From Armatimonadota bacterium (GTDB taxonomy: Bacteria > Armatimonadota > Fimbriimonadia > Fimbriimonadales > Fimbriimonadaceae), in the NCBI GenBank assembly GCA_018268355.1, contig JAFDWR010000002.1, forward strand, positions 62,001 to 126,000: a DNA stretch of 64,000 bases. The letters are read 5' to 3'. Shown here in pieces: positions 14,064 through 22,452 of this stretch (the first letter of the stretch is position 1; each line of letters opens with the position of its first letter). The position numbers and the translations under genes are program-made. The notes under the pieces are model-generated. The model searched no databases, was not told the origin of the DNA, and was given only the letters and a program-made list of their open reading frames with translations.

Positions 14064-16624
14064 GCGGGTTCCCAGGTCGCTTCGTTAAGCTCGCTCGGGA
14101 TGACAACGTCCGGGTGGCTGGGCACGACGCGGACCGTGTAGCCCTGATAACCGCCGCGATCACAGACCACGATGCCGCCAAAGGTCGAGACTTCGCCTTC
14201 GGTCTTTTCATGGTTGAGCTGGACGTACACCGGCGACGTGATCTCGCGGTTCGGACCGATCCGGCCCACGGCTGCTTCCACGCGGACCTCGCCGTGCGTA
14301 AGGGCACCAAGTCGAACCTCGGCCTTGACCGTGATCTCCTTTCCGAGCGAGTTGATGCGCTTCGCGTCATCCCAAACGTGGAGGACCACCACGCCCGCCC
14401 ACTGGTCGCGGATTCGCTTTCGCCACTCCATCGCCCCACGGGCCATCGAAAGGTCGCCGCTCATGCGACCAAATGCCGCGCTCGCCGGGACGTAGTGGTT
14501 GCGCGTGTAATCGCCGACCATCCGCGCGGTGCTGAACTGCGGCGCGAGCCGGGCCATCGAGTGCTTGACCATCTGGAGCCACTGGGTGGGCAAACCGTTG
14601 TCCACTCGGTGATAGAACTTCGGTGCGATTTCGCGCTCCAGCAGGTTGTAAAGCGCCTGCGAGTCGAGCCAGTCTTGGTGCCCGTTGTCGGGGTTCTGGT
14701 CGCGATCACCGATCGCCCAGCCGACTTCGGGCGAATAGCCTTCGTCCCACCAGCCATCGAGCACGGAAACGTTGAGGCCGCCGTTCGGGACAACCTTCAT
14801 GCCGCTCGTTCCGCTCGCTTCCATCGGTCGGCGCGGGTTGTTGAGCCAGAGGTCGACGCCCTGGACGAGGCGACGCGCCACTTCCATGTCGTAGTCCTCA
14901 AGGAACACCATTCGCGAACGACCGCCCTCGTTGTTGATGAAGCTGACGAGGTCTTGGATGATCTTCTTGCCACCATCGTCGCGCGGGTGCGCCTTTCCGG
15001 CAATGACGATCTGGATCGGCCGCTCGGAATGGTTGAGCAGCGAAAGGAGCCGTCCGCGGTCAGTGAGCATCAGCGAGCCGCGCTTGTAGGTCGCAAATCG
15101 CCGGGCGAAGCCGATCGTCAGCACGCGGGGATCGAAAATCCCGTTGATCATGCCGAACTCAGGGCGGGCCATGTTGCGCCGCTCAAGGTCGGCCTGCAAT
15201 CGTCGCCGGATGAACCGGACGAGCTCGCCTCGCGAGTCTTCGATCGCCATCCAAAGCTCGTTGTCGGGGATGTTGTAAACGCCCTTCCAGTTCTCGGGGT
15301 CGTGGGAGGCCTTTCGCCAACCGTCGCCGAGGTGCTCGTCGAGCAATCGGCTCATCCGTCGGCCAATCCACGTGTTGGTGTGGATGCCGTTCGTGACCGC
15401 ATCGACCGGCACTTCATCGACCGGGTAGCTCGGCCATCGCGAGCTAAACATCTCGCGCGTTACGGCTGCGTGGAGCTTCGCCACGCCGTTGACGTGGTTC
15501 GCATTCTCCATCGCGAGCACCGCCATGTTGAAGTTTTGGGTGGTGTCGTCAGGATCCATTCGACCGAGCCGCAGGAAGTCGTTGAAGCCAAGTCCGGTCG
15601 CCAGAACGGCCTTGCCCATGTACTTCTGGAGCAGTTCAGGGGTGAAGAGGTCGAAGCCAGCGGGGACCGGCGTGTGGGTGGTGAAGACGTTGCCGTTCAC
15701 GATCACCTGTCGCGCGGTGCGGAAGTCGCAACCGTTCGACTCCATGAACTGGCGGATGCGCTCGATGCTGAGGAACGCGGCGTGGCCCTCGTTCATGTGG
15801 CAAACCGTCGGGTTGATGCCCATCTTCTTCAGCGCGAGCATGCCGCCGATGCCGAGGATCATCTCCTGGCGAATCCGCATCTCCTCGTCGCCGCCATAAA
15901 GCGTGTCGGTGATCGTCTGGTCGGCGGGAGCGTTCTCGAGGACGTTCGAGTCGAGCAGGTAGAGCTTGACCCGGCCCACGTCGGCGCGCCAGACCTGGCA
16001 GGTCACCACGCGATCGGGAAATTCGACTTCGATGCGGATCGGCTGGTCGTCTTCGCCTCGGATGAGCGCGAGCGGCATCTCATAAAAGTCGTACTGGGGA
16101 TAAACCTCTTGCTGCCAACCGCTGGCGTCGAGTCGCTGTCGGAAGTAGCCGCGGTTATAGAGCAGGCCGACCGCCACGAGGGGCACGCCGAGGTCGCTCG
16201 CTGCCTTCAGGTGGTCACCAGCGAGGACACCAAGGCCGCCAGAGTAGATCGGAAGCCCTTCGGTGAGTCCAAATTCGGCGCAGAAATAGGCGACCATCAT
16301 CGAGTCGCGCATGCCGGGGAACTCGGCGTCAAACCAGTTCGCCCCCGTCAGGTAGTCGTCAAGCGCTTGGGCGCAACCGTTCATCCGGCCCAGAAAGGCA
16401 CTGTCGGTTTGCAGGCGCTGGAGCTTGCCGGCATCGAGGCCCTGGAGAAAGGCGACCGGATTGCTGTTCGACTCCGCCCAGAGGTCCTTGTCGATCGACT
16501 GAAAAAGATCGCGCGTGGGGCTGTGCCAGCTCCAATGAAAATTCATCGCCAGCTTCATGAGCGGACGCAACGCTTCGGGGAGGTCTCGAACGACCTCAAA
16601 GGCATGGGAAAACTTCGGCTTCAT
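14060..16624 (-). CDS. glgP: Alpha-glucan (glycogen) phosphorylase, GT35
   Basis: An 854-residue enzyme of the form that carries an N-terminal DUF3417 segment (residues about 12-60, LPEALRPLMKLAMNFHWSWH). It then follows the family order: YFCAEFGLTEGLPIYSGGLG, CHMNEGHAAFLSIERIR, FTTHTPVPAGFD, ITNGIH-type VTNGIHTNTW, FARRFATYKRG, IAGKAHPRDDGGKKII. The pyridoxal-phosphate site is MEASGTSGMKVVPNGGLN, with the Lys holding the cofactor. It releases glucose-1-phosphate from alpha-1,4-glucan. A TAGAAT box lies 17 nt upstream of the ATG. The gene is convergent with metX and divergent from livF. Confidence 0.96.
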   Translation of the reverse strand: MKPKFSHAFEVVRDLPEALRPLMKLAMNFHWSWHSPTRDLFQSIDKDLWAESNSNPVAFLQGLDAGKLQRLQTDSAFLGRMNGCAQALDDYLTGANWFDAEFPGMRDSMMVAYFCAEFGLTEGLPIYSGGLGVLAGDHLKAASDLGVPLVAVGLLYNRGYFRQRLDASGWQQEVYPQYDFYEMPLALIRGEDDQPIRIEVEFPDRVVTCQVWRADVGRVKLYLLDSNVLENAPADQTITDTLYGGDEEMRIRQEMILGIGGMLALKKMGINPTVCHMNEGHAAFLSIERIRQFMESNGCDFRTARQVIVNGNVFTTHTPVPAGFDLFTPELLQKYMGKAVLATGLGFNDFLRLGRMDPDDTTQNFNMAVLAMENANHVNGVAKLHAAVTREMFSSRWPSYPVDEVPVDAVTNGIHTNTWIGRRMSRLLDEHLGDGWRKASHDPENWKGVYNIPDNELWMAIEDSRGELVRFIRRRLQADLERRNMARPEFGMINGIFDPRVLTIGFARRFATYKRGSLMLTDRGRLLSLLNHSERPIQIVIAGKAHPRDDGGKKIIQDLVSFINNEGGRSRMVFLEDYDMEVARRLVQGVDLWLNNPRRPMEASGTSGMKVVPNGGLNVSVLDGWWDEGYSPEVGWAIGDRDQNPDNGHQDWLDSQALYNLLEREIAPKFYHRVDNGLPTQWLQMVKHSMARLAPQFSTARMVGDYTRNHYVPASAAFGRMSGDLSMARGAMEWRKRIRDQWAGVVVLHVWDDAKRINSLGKEITVKAEVRLGALTHGEVRVEAAVGRIGPNREITSPVYVQLNHEKTEGEVSTFGGIVVCDRGGYQGYTVRVVPSHPDVVIPSELNEATWEPA

Positions 16625-16712
16625 GAAGGGACCTGTTATTTATTCTAGGCCAGACGAGCCTTCGGGCGCAGGGCGCAGAAGGTTGACGGAAATCCGCTAC
16701 AATCGCACACGC

Positions 16713-17414
16713 ATGCTGGAGATTCGCGGCATTAATGTTTTTTACGGGGCCATCCAGGCCCTCACCGATGTGAGCGCCACCGTCCAAGAGGGCGAAGTGA
16801 CCGCCATCATCGGCTCGAACGGTGCGGGTAAGTCGACCCTGCTCCGGACGATCAGCGGCTTGCTTCGCGCTCGGACGGGCCAAATCACCTTCCGCGGCGA
16901 AGACATCACGAAGACCCCACCCCACGAAATCGTGAAGATGGGCATCGGCCAAAGCCCCGAAGGTCGCCGGATCTTCACCAACATGACGGTCCACGAGAAC
17001 CTGCTCCTCGGCGCCTACACCCGCAAGGACGGCGAGATTCAATCGGACATCGACATGGTCCTCGAGCGATTCCCGCGTCTCCGCGAGCGGTACAAGCAGA
17101 ACGCAGGCACGATGAGCGGCGGCGAACAGCAGATGCTCGCGATTGGCCGCGCCTTGATGTCCCGGCCCGACATTCTTCTTCTCGACGAGCCCAGCCTTGG
17201 CCTTGCGCCTCAACTCGTCACCGAGATTTTCCGCATCGTGACCGACCTGAACAAGGACGGCAAGACGATCCTCATCGTCGAGCAGAACGCAAACCGCGCC
17301 CTTGAGGTCGCCCACCGCGCTTATGTCCTCGAAACGGGCTCGATCGTCCTCAGCGACACCGGCAAGAACCTTCTCGCCAACCCCAAGGTGAAGGAAGCCT
17401 ACTTGGGAGGCTGA
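16713..17414 (+). CDS. livF: LivF-type ABC transporter ATP-binding protein
   Basis: A 233-residue ABC ATPase with Walker A GSNGAGKS, Q-loop region, the LivF hallmark GIGQSPEGRRIFTNMTV, signature MSGGEQQML, Walker B ILLLDEPSLGL and switch His region IVEQNANRAL. LivF-type proteins energise uptake of branched-chain amino acids, amides or urea. No permease, LivG or binding protein is next to it, so its partners lie elsewhere. The ATG at 16713 is chosen from homology. TACAAT (16698-16703) ends 9 nt before it, implying a leaderless or nearly leaderless mRNA. rimI and tsaD follow with a 3-nt gap and an overlap. Confidence 0.93.
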   Translation: MLEIRGINVFYGAIQALTDVSATVQEGEVTAIIGSNGAGKSTLLRTISGLLRARTGQITFRGEDITKTPPHEIVKMGIGQSPEGRRIFTNMTVHENLLLGAYTRKDGEIQSDIDMVLERFPRLRERYKQNAGTMSGGEQQMLAIGRALMSRPDILLLDEPSLGLAPQLVTEIFRIVTDLNKDGKTILIVEQNANRALEVAHRAYVLETGSIVLSDTGKNLLANPKVKEAYLGG

Positions 17415-17417
17415 CCT

Positions 17418-17876
17418 TTGGTCGTACGATTCGTCCCGTTGAGCGACCAGAACCTAGCGGCAGTTCTCCAAATCGAGAAGCTGTCGAACCTGTCGCCGTG
17501 GTCGGAGCAAAGCTTCCGCAACGAGTTCAATCACACCCACGGCATCGCGCGGGCCGTCCTGCTGGATGGCGAGGTCGTTGGGTTCGGCGTGGCGTGGCTC
17601 CTTGTCGATGAGTGTCACGTCACGAACATCGCGATTCACCCTGACCACCGCCGAAAGGGCCTCGGCGACAAGCTGATGCGCGAGTTGCTCGTCCTCTCCC
17701 GCGAGGGCGGGATGACCTGCGCGACCCTCGAGGTGCGCGCTTCGAACGAGGCCGCCCAGTTGCTTTACGAAAAGCTCGGGTTCAAGAAGACCGCCCTGCG
17801 CAAGCGCTACTACCCCGACAACCAGGAAGACGCGGTCGTGATGTGGCTTTACGATCTCCGAGGCTGGGACTCGTGA
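17418..17876 (+). CDS. rimI: Ribosomal-protein-S18-alanine N-acetyltransferase-like
   Basis: A 152-residue GNAT acetyltransferase with TTG start. GGGAGG upstream lies within the livF 3' end. The acetyl-CoA loop is HPDHRRKGLGDKLM, preceded by strand CHVTNIAI; the conserved NEAAQLLYEKLGFKKTALRKRYY segment is typical of RimI. RimI acetylates the N-terminal alanine of S18 and commonly sits beside tsaD or tsaB. Here its stop codon overlaps the GTG start of tsaD (GTGA). Confidence 0.92.
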   Translation: MVVRFVPLSDQNLAAVLQIEKLSNLSPWSEQSFRNEFNHTHGIARAVLLDGEVVGFGVAWLLVDECHVTNIAIHPDHRRKGLGDKLMRELLVLSREGGMTCATLEVRASNEAAQLLYEKLGFKKTALRKRYYPDNQEDAVVMWLYDLRGWDS

Positions 17877-18880
17877 CCCTTCTGGCGATCGAGACCAGTT
17901 GTGACGAAACCAGCGCCGCCGTTGTCCGTGGTCGTGAGGTTCTCAGCAACGTCGTCGCGAGCCAGATCGAAATGCACCAAAAGTGGGGCGGCGTGGTCCC
18001 CGAGGCGGCTGCTCGCGCCCATGTGGAGTCGATCCTGCCCGTCATCGAGGAAGCCCTTTCCACCGCAGGCGTCACGCCCGAGGACCTCGAAGGCCTCGCG
18101 GTGACCAATCGTCCCGGCCTCGTTGGTGCGCTCAGCGTGGGGGTAACCGCGGCAAAGGCGATGGCCCTGCGCCTACGAATCCCCTTGCTCGGCGTACACC
18201 ACCTCGAAGGGCACATCCTCAGTGTCCTTAGCCTGCCGGATGAGATCCCCTTTCCCCATGTCTGCCTGGTCGTCAGCGGCGGCCACACCGAGCTGGTGAA
18301 AGTCGACGCCATCGGCGCCTACACCATCCTCGGGCAGACCCTCGACGATGCGGCGGGCGAGGCGTTTGACAAATCGGCGCGGCTGCTCGGCCTCGGCTAC
18401 CCTGGCGGGCGGGCGATCCAAGAGCTCGCACAATGCGGCAACCCGAAGCGCTATTCCCTGCCCCAAGGACTCAAGGGCGACACCCTCGATTTCAGCTTTA
18501 GCGGATTGAAGACCGCCATGAGCCGGCTCGTCGAAAACGAAGGCAAGAACCTGAACCCGGCGGATGCCGCGGCCTCGCTCCAGGCCACGCTGGTCAAAGT
18601 CCTCACCGAGCGGGCGGTTCGCGCCGCCGAGCATCACGGCGCAAAGGCGCTCACCCTCGTCGGCGGGGTCGCCGCCAACCTTGCCTTGCGTGAATCGCTC
18701 CGAGAAGCCGCCGAGCGACGCGGGCTTGTCTTCCTCACCCCGCCGGTCGCGCTATGCACCGACAACGCGGCGATGATCGGCCTAGCCGCCCATCCGCGGC
18801 TGATGGCCGGTGAAAGCGACGGGTTCGCGCTCGATTGCTTGCCAAATTCCGACTTGCCGCTCCCAATCCGTCAAAGCTAA
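17873..18880 (+). CDS. tsaD: tRNA N6-adenosine threonylcarbamoyltransferase
   Basis: A 335-residue TsaD (Kae1/Gcp). It transfers threonylcarbamoyl to A37 of ANN-decoding tRNAs. The GTG at 17873, overlapping the rimI stop, gives the normal N-terminus TLLAIETSCDETSAAVV. The metal-binding histidines are in LLGVHHLEGHILS; other signatures are VSGGHTELVKV, DDAAGEAFDKSARLLGLGYP, LVGGVAANLALRE and LCTDNAAMIG. The TsaB and TsaE partners are not in the window. Confidence 0.96.
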   Translation: MTLLAIETSCDETSAAVVRGREVLSNVVASQIEMHQKWGGVVPEAAARAHVESILPVIEEALSTAGVTPEDLEGLAVTNRPGLVGALSVGVTAAKAMALRLRIPLLGVHHLEGHILSVLSLPDEIPFPHVCLVVSGGHTELVKVDAIGAYTILGQTLDDAAGEAFDKSARLLGLGYPGGRAIQELAQCGNPKRYSLPQGLKGDTLDFSFSGLKTAMSRLVENEGKNLNPADAAASLQATLVKVLTERAVRAAEHHGAKALTLVGGVAANLALRESLREAAERRGLVFLTPPVALCTDNAAMIGLAAHPRLMAGESDGFALDCLPNSDLPLPIRQS

Positions 18881-18894
18881 CGTATCATAGGGTT

Positions 18895-19134
18895 GTGATA
18901 GAGCACCGCCCCATCAAACGATGCGTGTGTCGGGATGTCACTTTTGCCGAGATCGTGGAGTCGGGCGCAAAGAACGTGGACGACGCCCAGCGAAAGCTCG
19001 GCGTCGCCCTCAAGTGCGGCAGCTGTGTTCGCTACATCCAAGAAGCGATCACGACCGGGCAAACCGAGTTTGCCCTCGATCATGAATTCAGCGAATCAGA
19101 AGCGGATTCCAACGAGAAAGCCAACGCCCTGTAG
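18895..19134 (+). CDS. Bfd-like [2Fe-2S] ferredoxin
   Basis: A 79-residue protein. It has the Bfd pattern, a CxC pair (CVC) followed about 31-34 residues later by CxxC (CGSC), which would hold a [2Fe-2S] cluster. The intervening helices (TFAEIVESGAKNVDDAQRKL) fit the BFD fold. Bfd proteins usually reduce bacterioferritin to release iron; no bacterioferritin gene is nearby. The GTG at 18895 is preceded at 6 nt by TATCAT (18883-18888), so the mRNA would be leaderless. Its 3' end overlaps a convergent gene by 39 nt. Confidence 0.88.
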   Translation: MIEHRPIKRCVCRDVTFAEIVESGAKNVDDAQRKLGVALKCGSCVRYIQEAITTGQTEFALDHEFSESEADSNEKANAL

Positions 19135-19584
19135 CTGCTTGGCTCGCGAAGCGTAGTAGCGCGCTTCAAAGAAGAGTCCGCCCACGCCCGTGGTCGAGAA
19201 CTCATAGCGAGCGCTGATCTGGCTGTTCGAGCTCGTGCGCGAGGTCACGCCGGGAACACGCTCAAAGCCGACACCCGTTCCTGCCGACAGCGAAAGGCTC
19301 TTGCCAATCCGGAAGCGACCGTTGAGCAGCGTGGCCACATTTCGACCGCCGTTCCGCTCGTAGTAGTCGACCGAGGCCTCGAGTTCCACCGGGCCGATCT
19401 TCGGTCCAAGCCGCGTGTCGAATCCGATCACCGTCCACTGCTTGCCAAGCGCTTTGCCTTGGTCGTTCGACGGGAAGAAGAACCCTATGCGCGCCCCCGA
19501 GCTGCTGATGAGCCCAAGGCCAGGGAGTTGAGCGGACGCCGAACCGGCGATGAGGAGCGACGAAACGAGGATCGGAAGCTTCAT
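19096..19584 (-). CDS. Secreted beta-rich protein, possibly small outer-membrane barrel
   Basis: A 162-residue protein with a clear signal peptide (LPILVSSLLIAGSASAQ) and a body of alternating strands (VELEASVDYYERNGGRN, LNGRFRIGKSLSLSAGTGVG, QISARYEFSTTGVGGLFFEA). It ends in a phenylalanine after FLVGIR, as outer-membrane barrels do. The length suggests an eight-stranded barrel. TAAACT (complement of 19592-19597) ends 7 nt upstream of the ATG with no Shine-Dalgarno sequence. The gene starts 16 nt after guaA on the same strand. Confidence 0.65.
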   Translation of the reverse strand: MKLPILVSSLLIAGSASAQLPGLGLISSSGARIGFFFPSNDQGKALGKQWTVIGFDTRLGPKIGPVELEASVDYYERNGGRNVATLLNGRFRIGKSLSLSAGTGVGFERVPGVTSRTSSNSQISARYEFSTTGVGGLFFEARYYASRAKQLQGVGFLVGIRF

Positions 19585-19600
19585 GGCCCCCAGTTTAGAC

Positions 19601-21133
19601 CTATTCCAGCTCGATGGTGGCGGGCGGCTTGCTCGTGAGGTCATAGAACACGCGGTTCACGCCTTCCACCTCGTTCACGATGCGCGTGGCGCAGTGCTCC
19701 AGCACCTCAAATGGGATCGCGACCGCACGCGCGGTCATCGCGTCTTCGCTTTCCACCGCACGGAGCACAATCGGCTCCTGGTAGGTTCGCTCGTCGCCCA
19801 TCACGCCCACGCTTTGCACCGGCAGGATCGCCGCGTAGCTCTGCCAGATGCCCTTGTGGAGTCCTTTCTCGCGCAGAACGCTCCGGAAGATGAAGTCGGC
19901 CTCTTGGACGCGCCGAACGCGCTGGGGAGTGACCTCGCCGACCACCCGCACCGAGAGTCCCGGCCCCGGGAACGGCTCGCGGTCCACCATCTCGTCGGGC
20001 AGGCCCAGCTTGCGGCCCACCTCGCGGACCTCGTCCTTAAAGAGCCAGCGAAGCGGCTCGATGAGCTTCAGCCGCATCCAATCGGGGAGTCCGCCCACGT
20101 TGTGGTGGGTTTTGATCTTCGCCGCCGTGCTCGAACCGGATTCGATGACGTCGGGATAGAGCGTGCCTTGGGCGAGGAAGTCGCAGCCCTTGAGTTCGTC
20201 GGCGTGGTCTTCGAACACGCGCACAAACTGCTCGCCGACGATCTTGCGCTTCCGCTCGGGCTCGGTTTGGCCCTTCAGGGCGCTGAAAAATCGGTCGTGT
20301 TCGATGAAGGCGTGGAGGTTCGCGCCGAAGTGGTCGCGGAACGTTTCGATGACCTGTTCGGCCTCGCGGTGGCGGAGGAGTCCGTGGTCGACGAAGACGC
20401 ACACCGCGCGTTCGCCGATCGCCTTGATGAGGAGGGCGGCCATCACGCTGCTATCCACCCCGCCGCTCACCGCGCACAGGACCTTCTGGTCCTCGCCGAC
20501 GGTCGCCCGGATGAGGTCGAGCTGTTCGTCGATGAAGTTTTGAGCCGTCCAATCGCGCGCCATGCCGGTGCGGTCGATGAAGTCGGAAAGGAGCTGTTTG
20601 CCGCTCGGCGTGTGGGTGACTTCGGGGTGGAATTGGACGGCAAATCGTCTCGCCCCCGCATTTTCCATCGCCGCGACGGGGCAGCTCTCGGTCGTCGCGG
20701 TGATCGTGAATCCGCTCGGCACGGCAGTGACCTGGTCGCCGTGCGACATCCAAACGGTGGGGTTTTGCATCCCCGCGACGATGCCCGCTTGGTCATGGAG
20801 CTCGCGGAAGCCGTATTCCTTCGCCTCTGCCTTTTCGACGGTGCCGCCGAGCTTCTTCGCCATCAGCTGCTGGCCGTAGCAGATCCCGAGCACGGGCAGA
20901 CCTCCGAGGAGGCTGAAATCGAGGTCAGGCGCACCGTCTTCGAGCACGCTCCGGGGTCCGCCGCTGAGGATCACCGCCTCGGGCTTGAGCTCGGCGATCT
21001 TCTCCGCCGCCTTCTGCCAGGGGACCATTTCGGAGTAGACGCCTTGCTCGCGCACCCGCCGCACGATCAGCTGGGAATACTGTCCGCCGAAGTCAATGAC
21101 AAGGAGGGTCGGATGCGCCATGGAAGCGCTCAT
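19601..21133 (-). CDS. guaA: GMP synthase (glutamine-hydrolysing)
   Basis: A 510-residue GuaA that converts XMP to GMP with ATP and glutamine. The class I glutamine amidotransferase domain (residues about 9-200) has the nucleophile in LGICYGQQLMAKK and the His-Glu pair in AVQFHPEVTHT. The ATP-pyrophosphatase domain has the P-loop VSGGVDSSVMA, and the C-terminal dimerisation domain ends LTSKPPATIELE. It starts 9 nt after the stop of the preceding hypothetical gene on the same strand, so they may be cotranscribed. An ATG four codons later is an alternative start. Confidence 0.97.
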   Translation of the reverse strand: MSASMAHPTLLVIDFGGQYSQLIVRRVREQGVYSEMVPWQKAAEKIAELKPEAVILSGGPRSVLEDGAPDLDFSLLGGLPVLGICYGQQLMAKKLGGTVEKAEAKEYGFRELHDQAGIVAGMQNPTVWMSHGDQVTAVPSGFTITATTESCPVAAMENAGARRFAVQFHPEVTHTPSGKQLLSDFIDRTGMARDWTAQNFIDEQLDLIRATVGEDQKVLCAVSGGVDSSVMAALLIKAIGERAVCVFVDHGLLRHREAEQVIETFRDHFGANLHAFIEHDRFFSALKGQTEPERKRKIVGEQFVRVFEDHADELKGCDFLAQGTLYPDVIESGSSTAAKIKTHHNVGGLPDWMRLKLIEPLRWLFKDEVREVGRKLGLPDEMVDREPFPGPGLSVRVVGEVTPQRVRRVQEADFIFRSVLREKGLHKGIWQSYAAILPVQSVGVMGDERTYQEPIVLRAVESEDAMTARAVAIPFEVLEHCATRIVNEVEGVNRVFYDLTSKPPATIELE

Positions 21134-21142
21134 TTTGGCACA

Positions 21143-22372
21143 TCAGCGCGGGGTTGGCTCGAACCACTCAGGTTTGACGATCCAGTGGTAGTCCTTGCTT
21201 GCAATCGTGACCTGGATGCCCTCGCCGTCGGGGTCGAGCCGCCCGATAAGGCAGAGCTTCTTGCCCCGGTCGAGGATCATCACCTTGTTTTTCGGCTGGC
21301 CTTCTGCGAGCTTGGCGAACTGCTCCCACCGCTCGGGAGCGACGAACTTCTTGGCGTCGGCTAGCCGGACGAGGGTTGCCCCGCGCATGAGGACTTTGCC
21401 CGCGAGTTGGGTGGCGTGTTGGGGCGTCAGAGCGGGCATTTCCAAGCCGGGTGATGGATAAAAGTCGTCAACTACGGCCGAGGACACCGTAGGATTCAAA
21501 GAAATCAGGTGAGAACAACGTCCAATCGCAAATCCCTTAGCATCCACGTAGTAAAGGCCAGTATTGAGTTGCATCGCCGCATCTGGCTCCTGAATCTGCC
21601 AAACAAGCTCTTGCTTCAACTCTCTGAAACCCTCCGCTTCTATGGCGGCAAGCCAAAAGGCAGACTCCGACGCAGCTTGGACCCGCTCTTTGGGAAGCAT
21701 TTTGCGAAAAGCGCGGATAGGTTGAAAAGGTCCAAGCAATCCAATCTGGGCCACACGTCCAAGCGGGTCGAACGAAGCATCAAACCAAATGCCCGCTAGT
21801 TCCAACCCGCTTATAACGGGGGTGTGCCGATAGTTAACGAAATACTCTGGCTTTCCGTTCGAATGTCCGAACGCATGTTCCACTACCCTTGTCCTGAAGG
21901 AATCAAACTGGCCCAAGCCCAACAGCTGGAGAATAGGCTTCGGTATTCGCCCTGCGGACCGTTGCTTCCACAGTGGATCCTTCCGGAGAGCCTCAAACGC
22001 TTCTAAAGCGTCCTTCATGATTGGATACAAAATGGAAAAACTAATCGGCAGTTTGGTTCGCTCGTCGTAGGAAATTGTAATCCCGAAATCTCTGTTCTTC
22101 TTGTTTTCCAGGACGAACCAAGGACTCTCTTTCGAACCCATTTGCTTCAATATCCAATCTCTTCTCGGAATTGAGGTCAATGAGGGAAGAATGAGCGCGA
22201 AATCTCGTTCTGCTCTCTCTTCGGCTGGATCCTTAGGAGCTGTGAGTGCATACACTGCACTCACGGTTGCGAGCAGGCTAATCACAACGGTTCCTCCACC
22301 ACCCTTCGAGCTCGCAAGAGTTTCGAGGCCGCTAGGTTGCTTGTTAAACCTAGGTTGATCATAGCTCGCCAC
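21143..22372 (-). CDS. Membrane-anchored protein of unknown function
   Basis: A 409-residue protein with a GTG start, a short cytoplasmic N-terminus, one membrane segment (VVISLLATVSAVYALTA) and a large extracytoplasmic part. I recognise no family. The body alternates helices (KDALEAFEALRKDPLWKQR) and strands, with a C-terminal region that looks like a small beta domain (KVMILDRGKKLCLIGRLDP). AAGGAAGG is about 16-22 nt before the start, and a TAGAAT box is at 22403-22408 (complement). It precedes guaA by 9 nt. Confidence 0.65.
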   Translation of the reverse strand: MASYDQPRFNKQPSGLETLASSKGGGGTVVISLLATVSAVYALTAPKDPAEERAERDFALILPSLTSIPRRDWILKQMGSKESPWFVLENKKNRDFGITISYDERTKLPISFSILYPIMKDALEAFEALRKDPLWKQRSAGRIPKPILQLLGLGQFDSFRTRVVEHAFGHSNGKPEYFVNYRHTPVISGLELAGIWFDASFDPLGRVAQIGLLGPFQPIRAFRKMLPKERVQAASESAFWLAAIEAEGFRELKQELVWQIQEPDAAMQLNTGLYYVDAKGFAIGRCSHLISLNPTVSSAVVDDFYPSPGLEMPALTPQHATQLAGKVLMRGATLVRLADAKKFVAPERWEQFAKLAEGQPKNKVMILDRGKKLCLIGRLDPDGEGIQVTIASKDYHWIVKPEWFEPTPR

Positions 22373-22452
22373 AAACCGTTCATGAGCAGCCTTCCTTCAC
22401 GCATTCTAAAGCAAATTCCGACCGAAGGTGATATCTTGCGACTCAGTAAGGC

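Noticed and set aside
13733-16648. 971-codon open frame on the forward strand over metX and the phosphorylase
   Set aside because: Antisense to glgP, which has all family motifs; the translation is Arg/His/Val-rich and lacks protein-like patterns.
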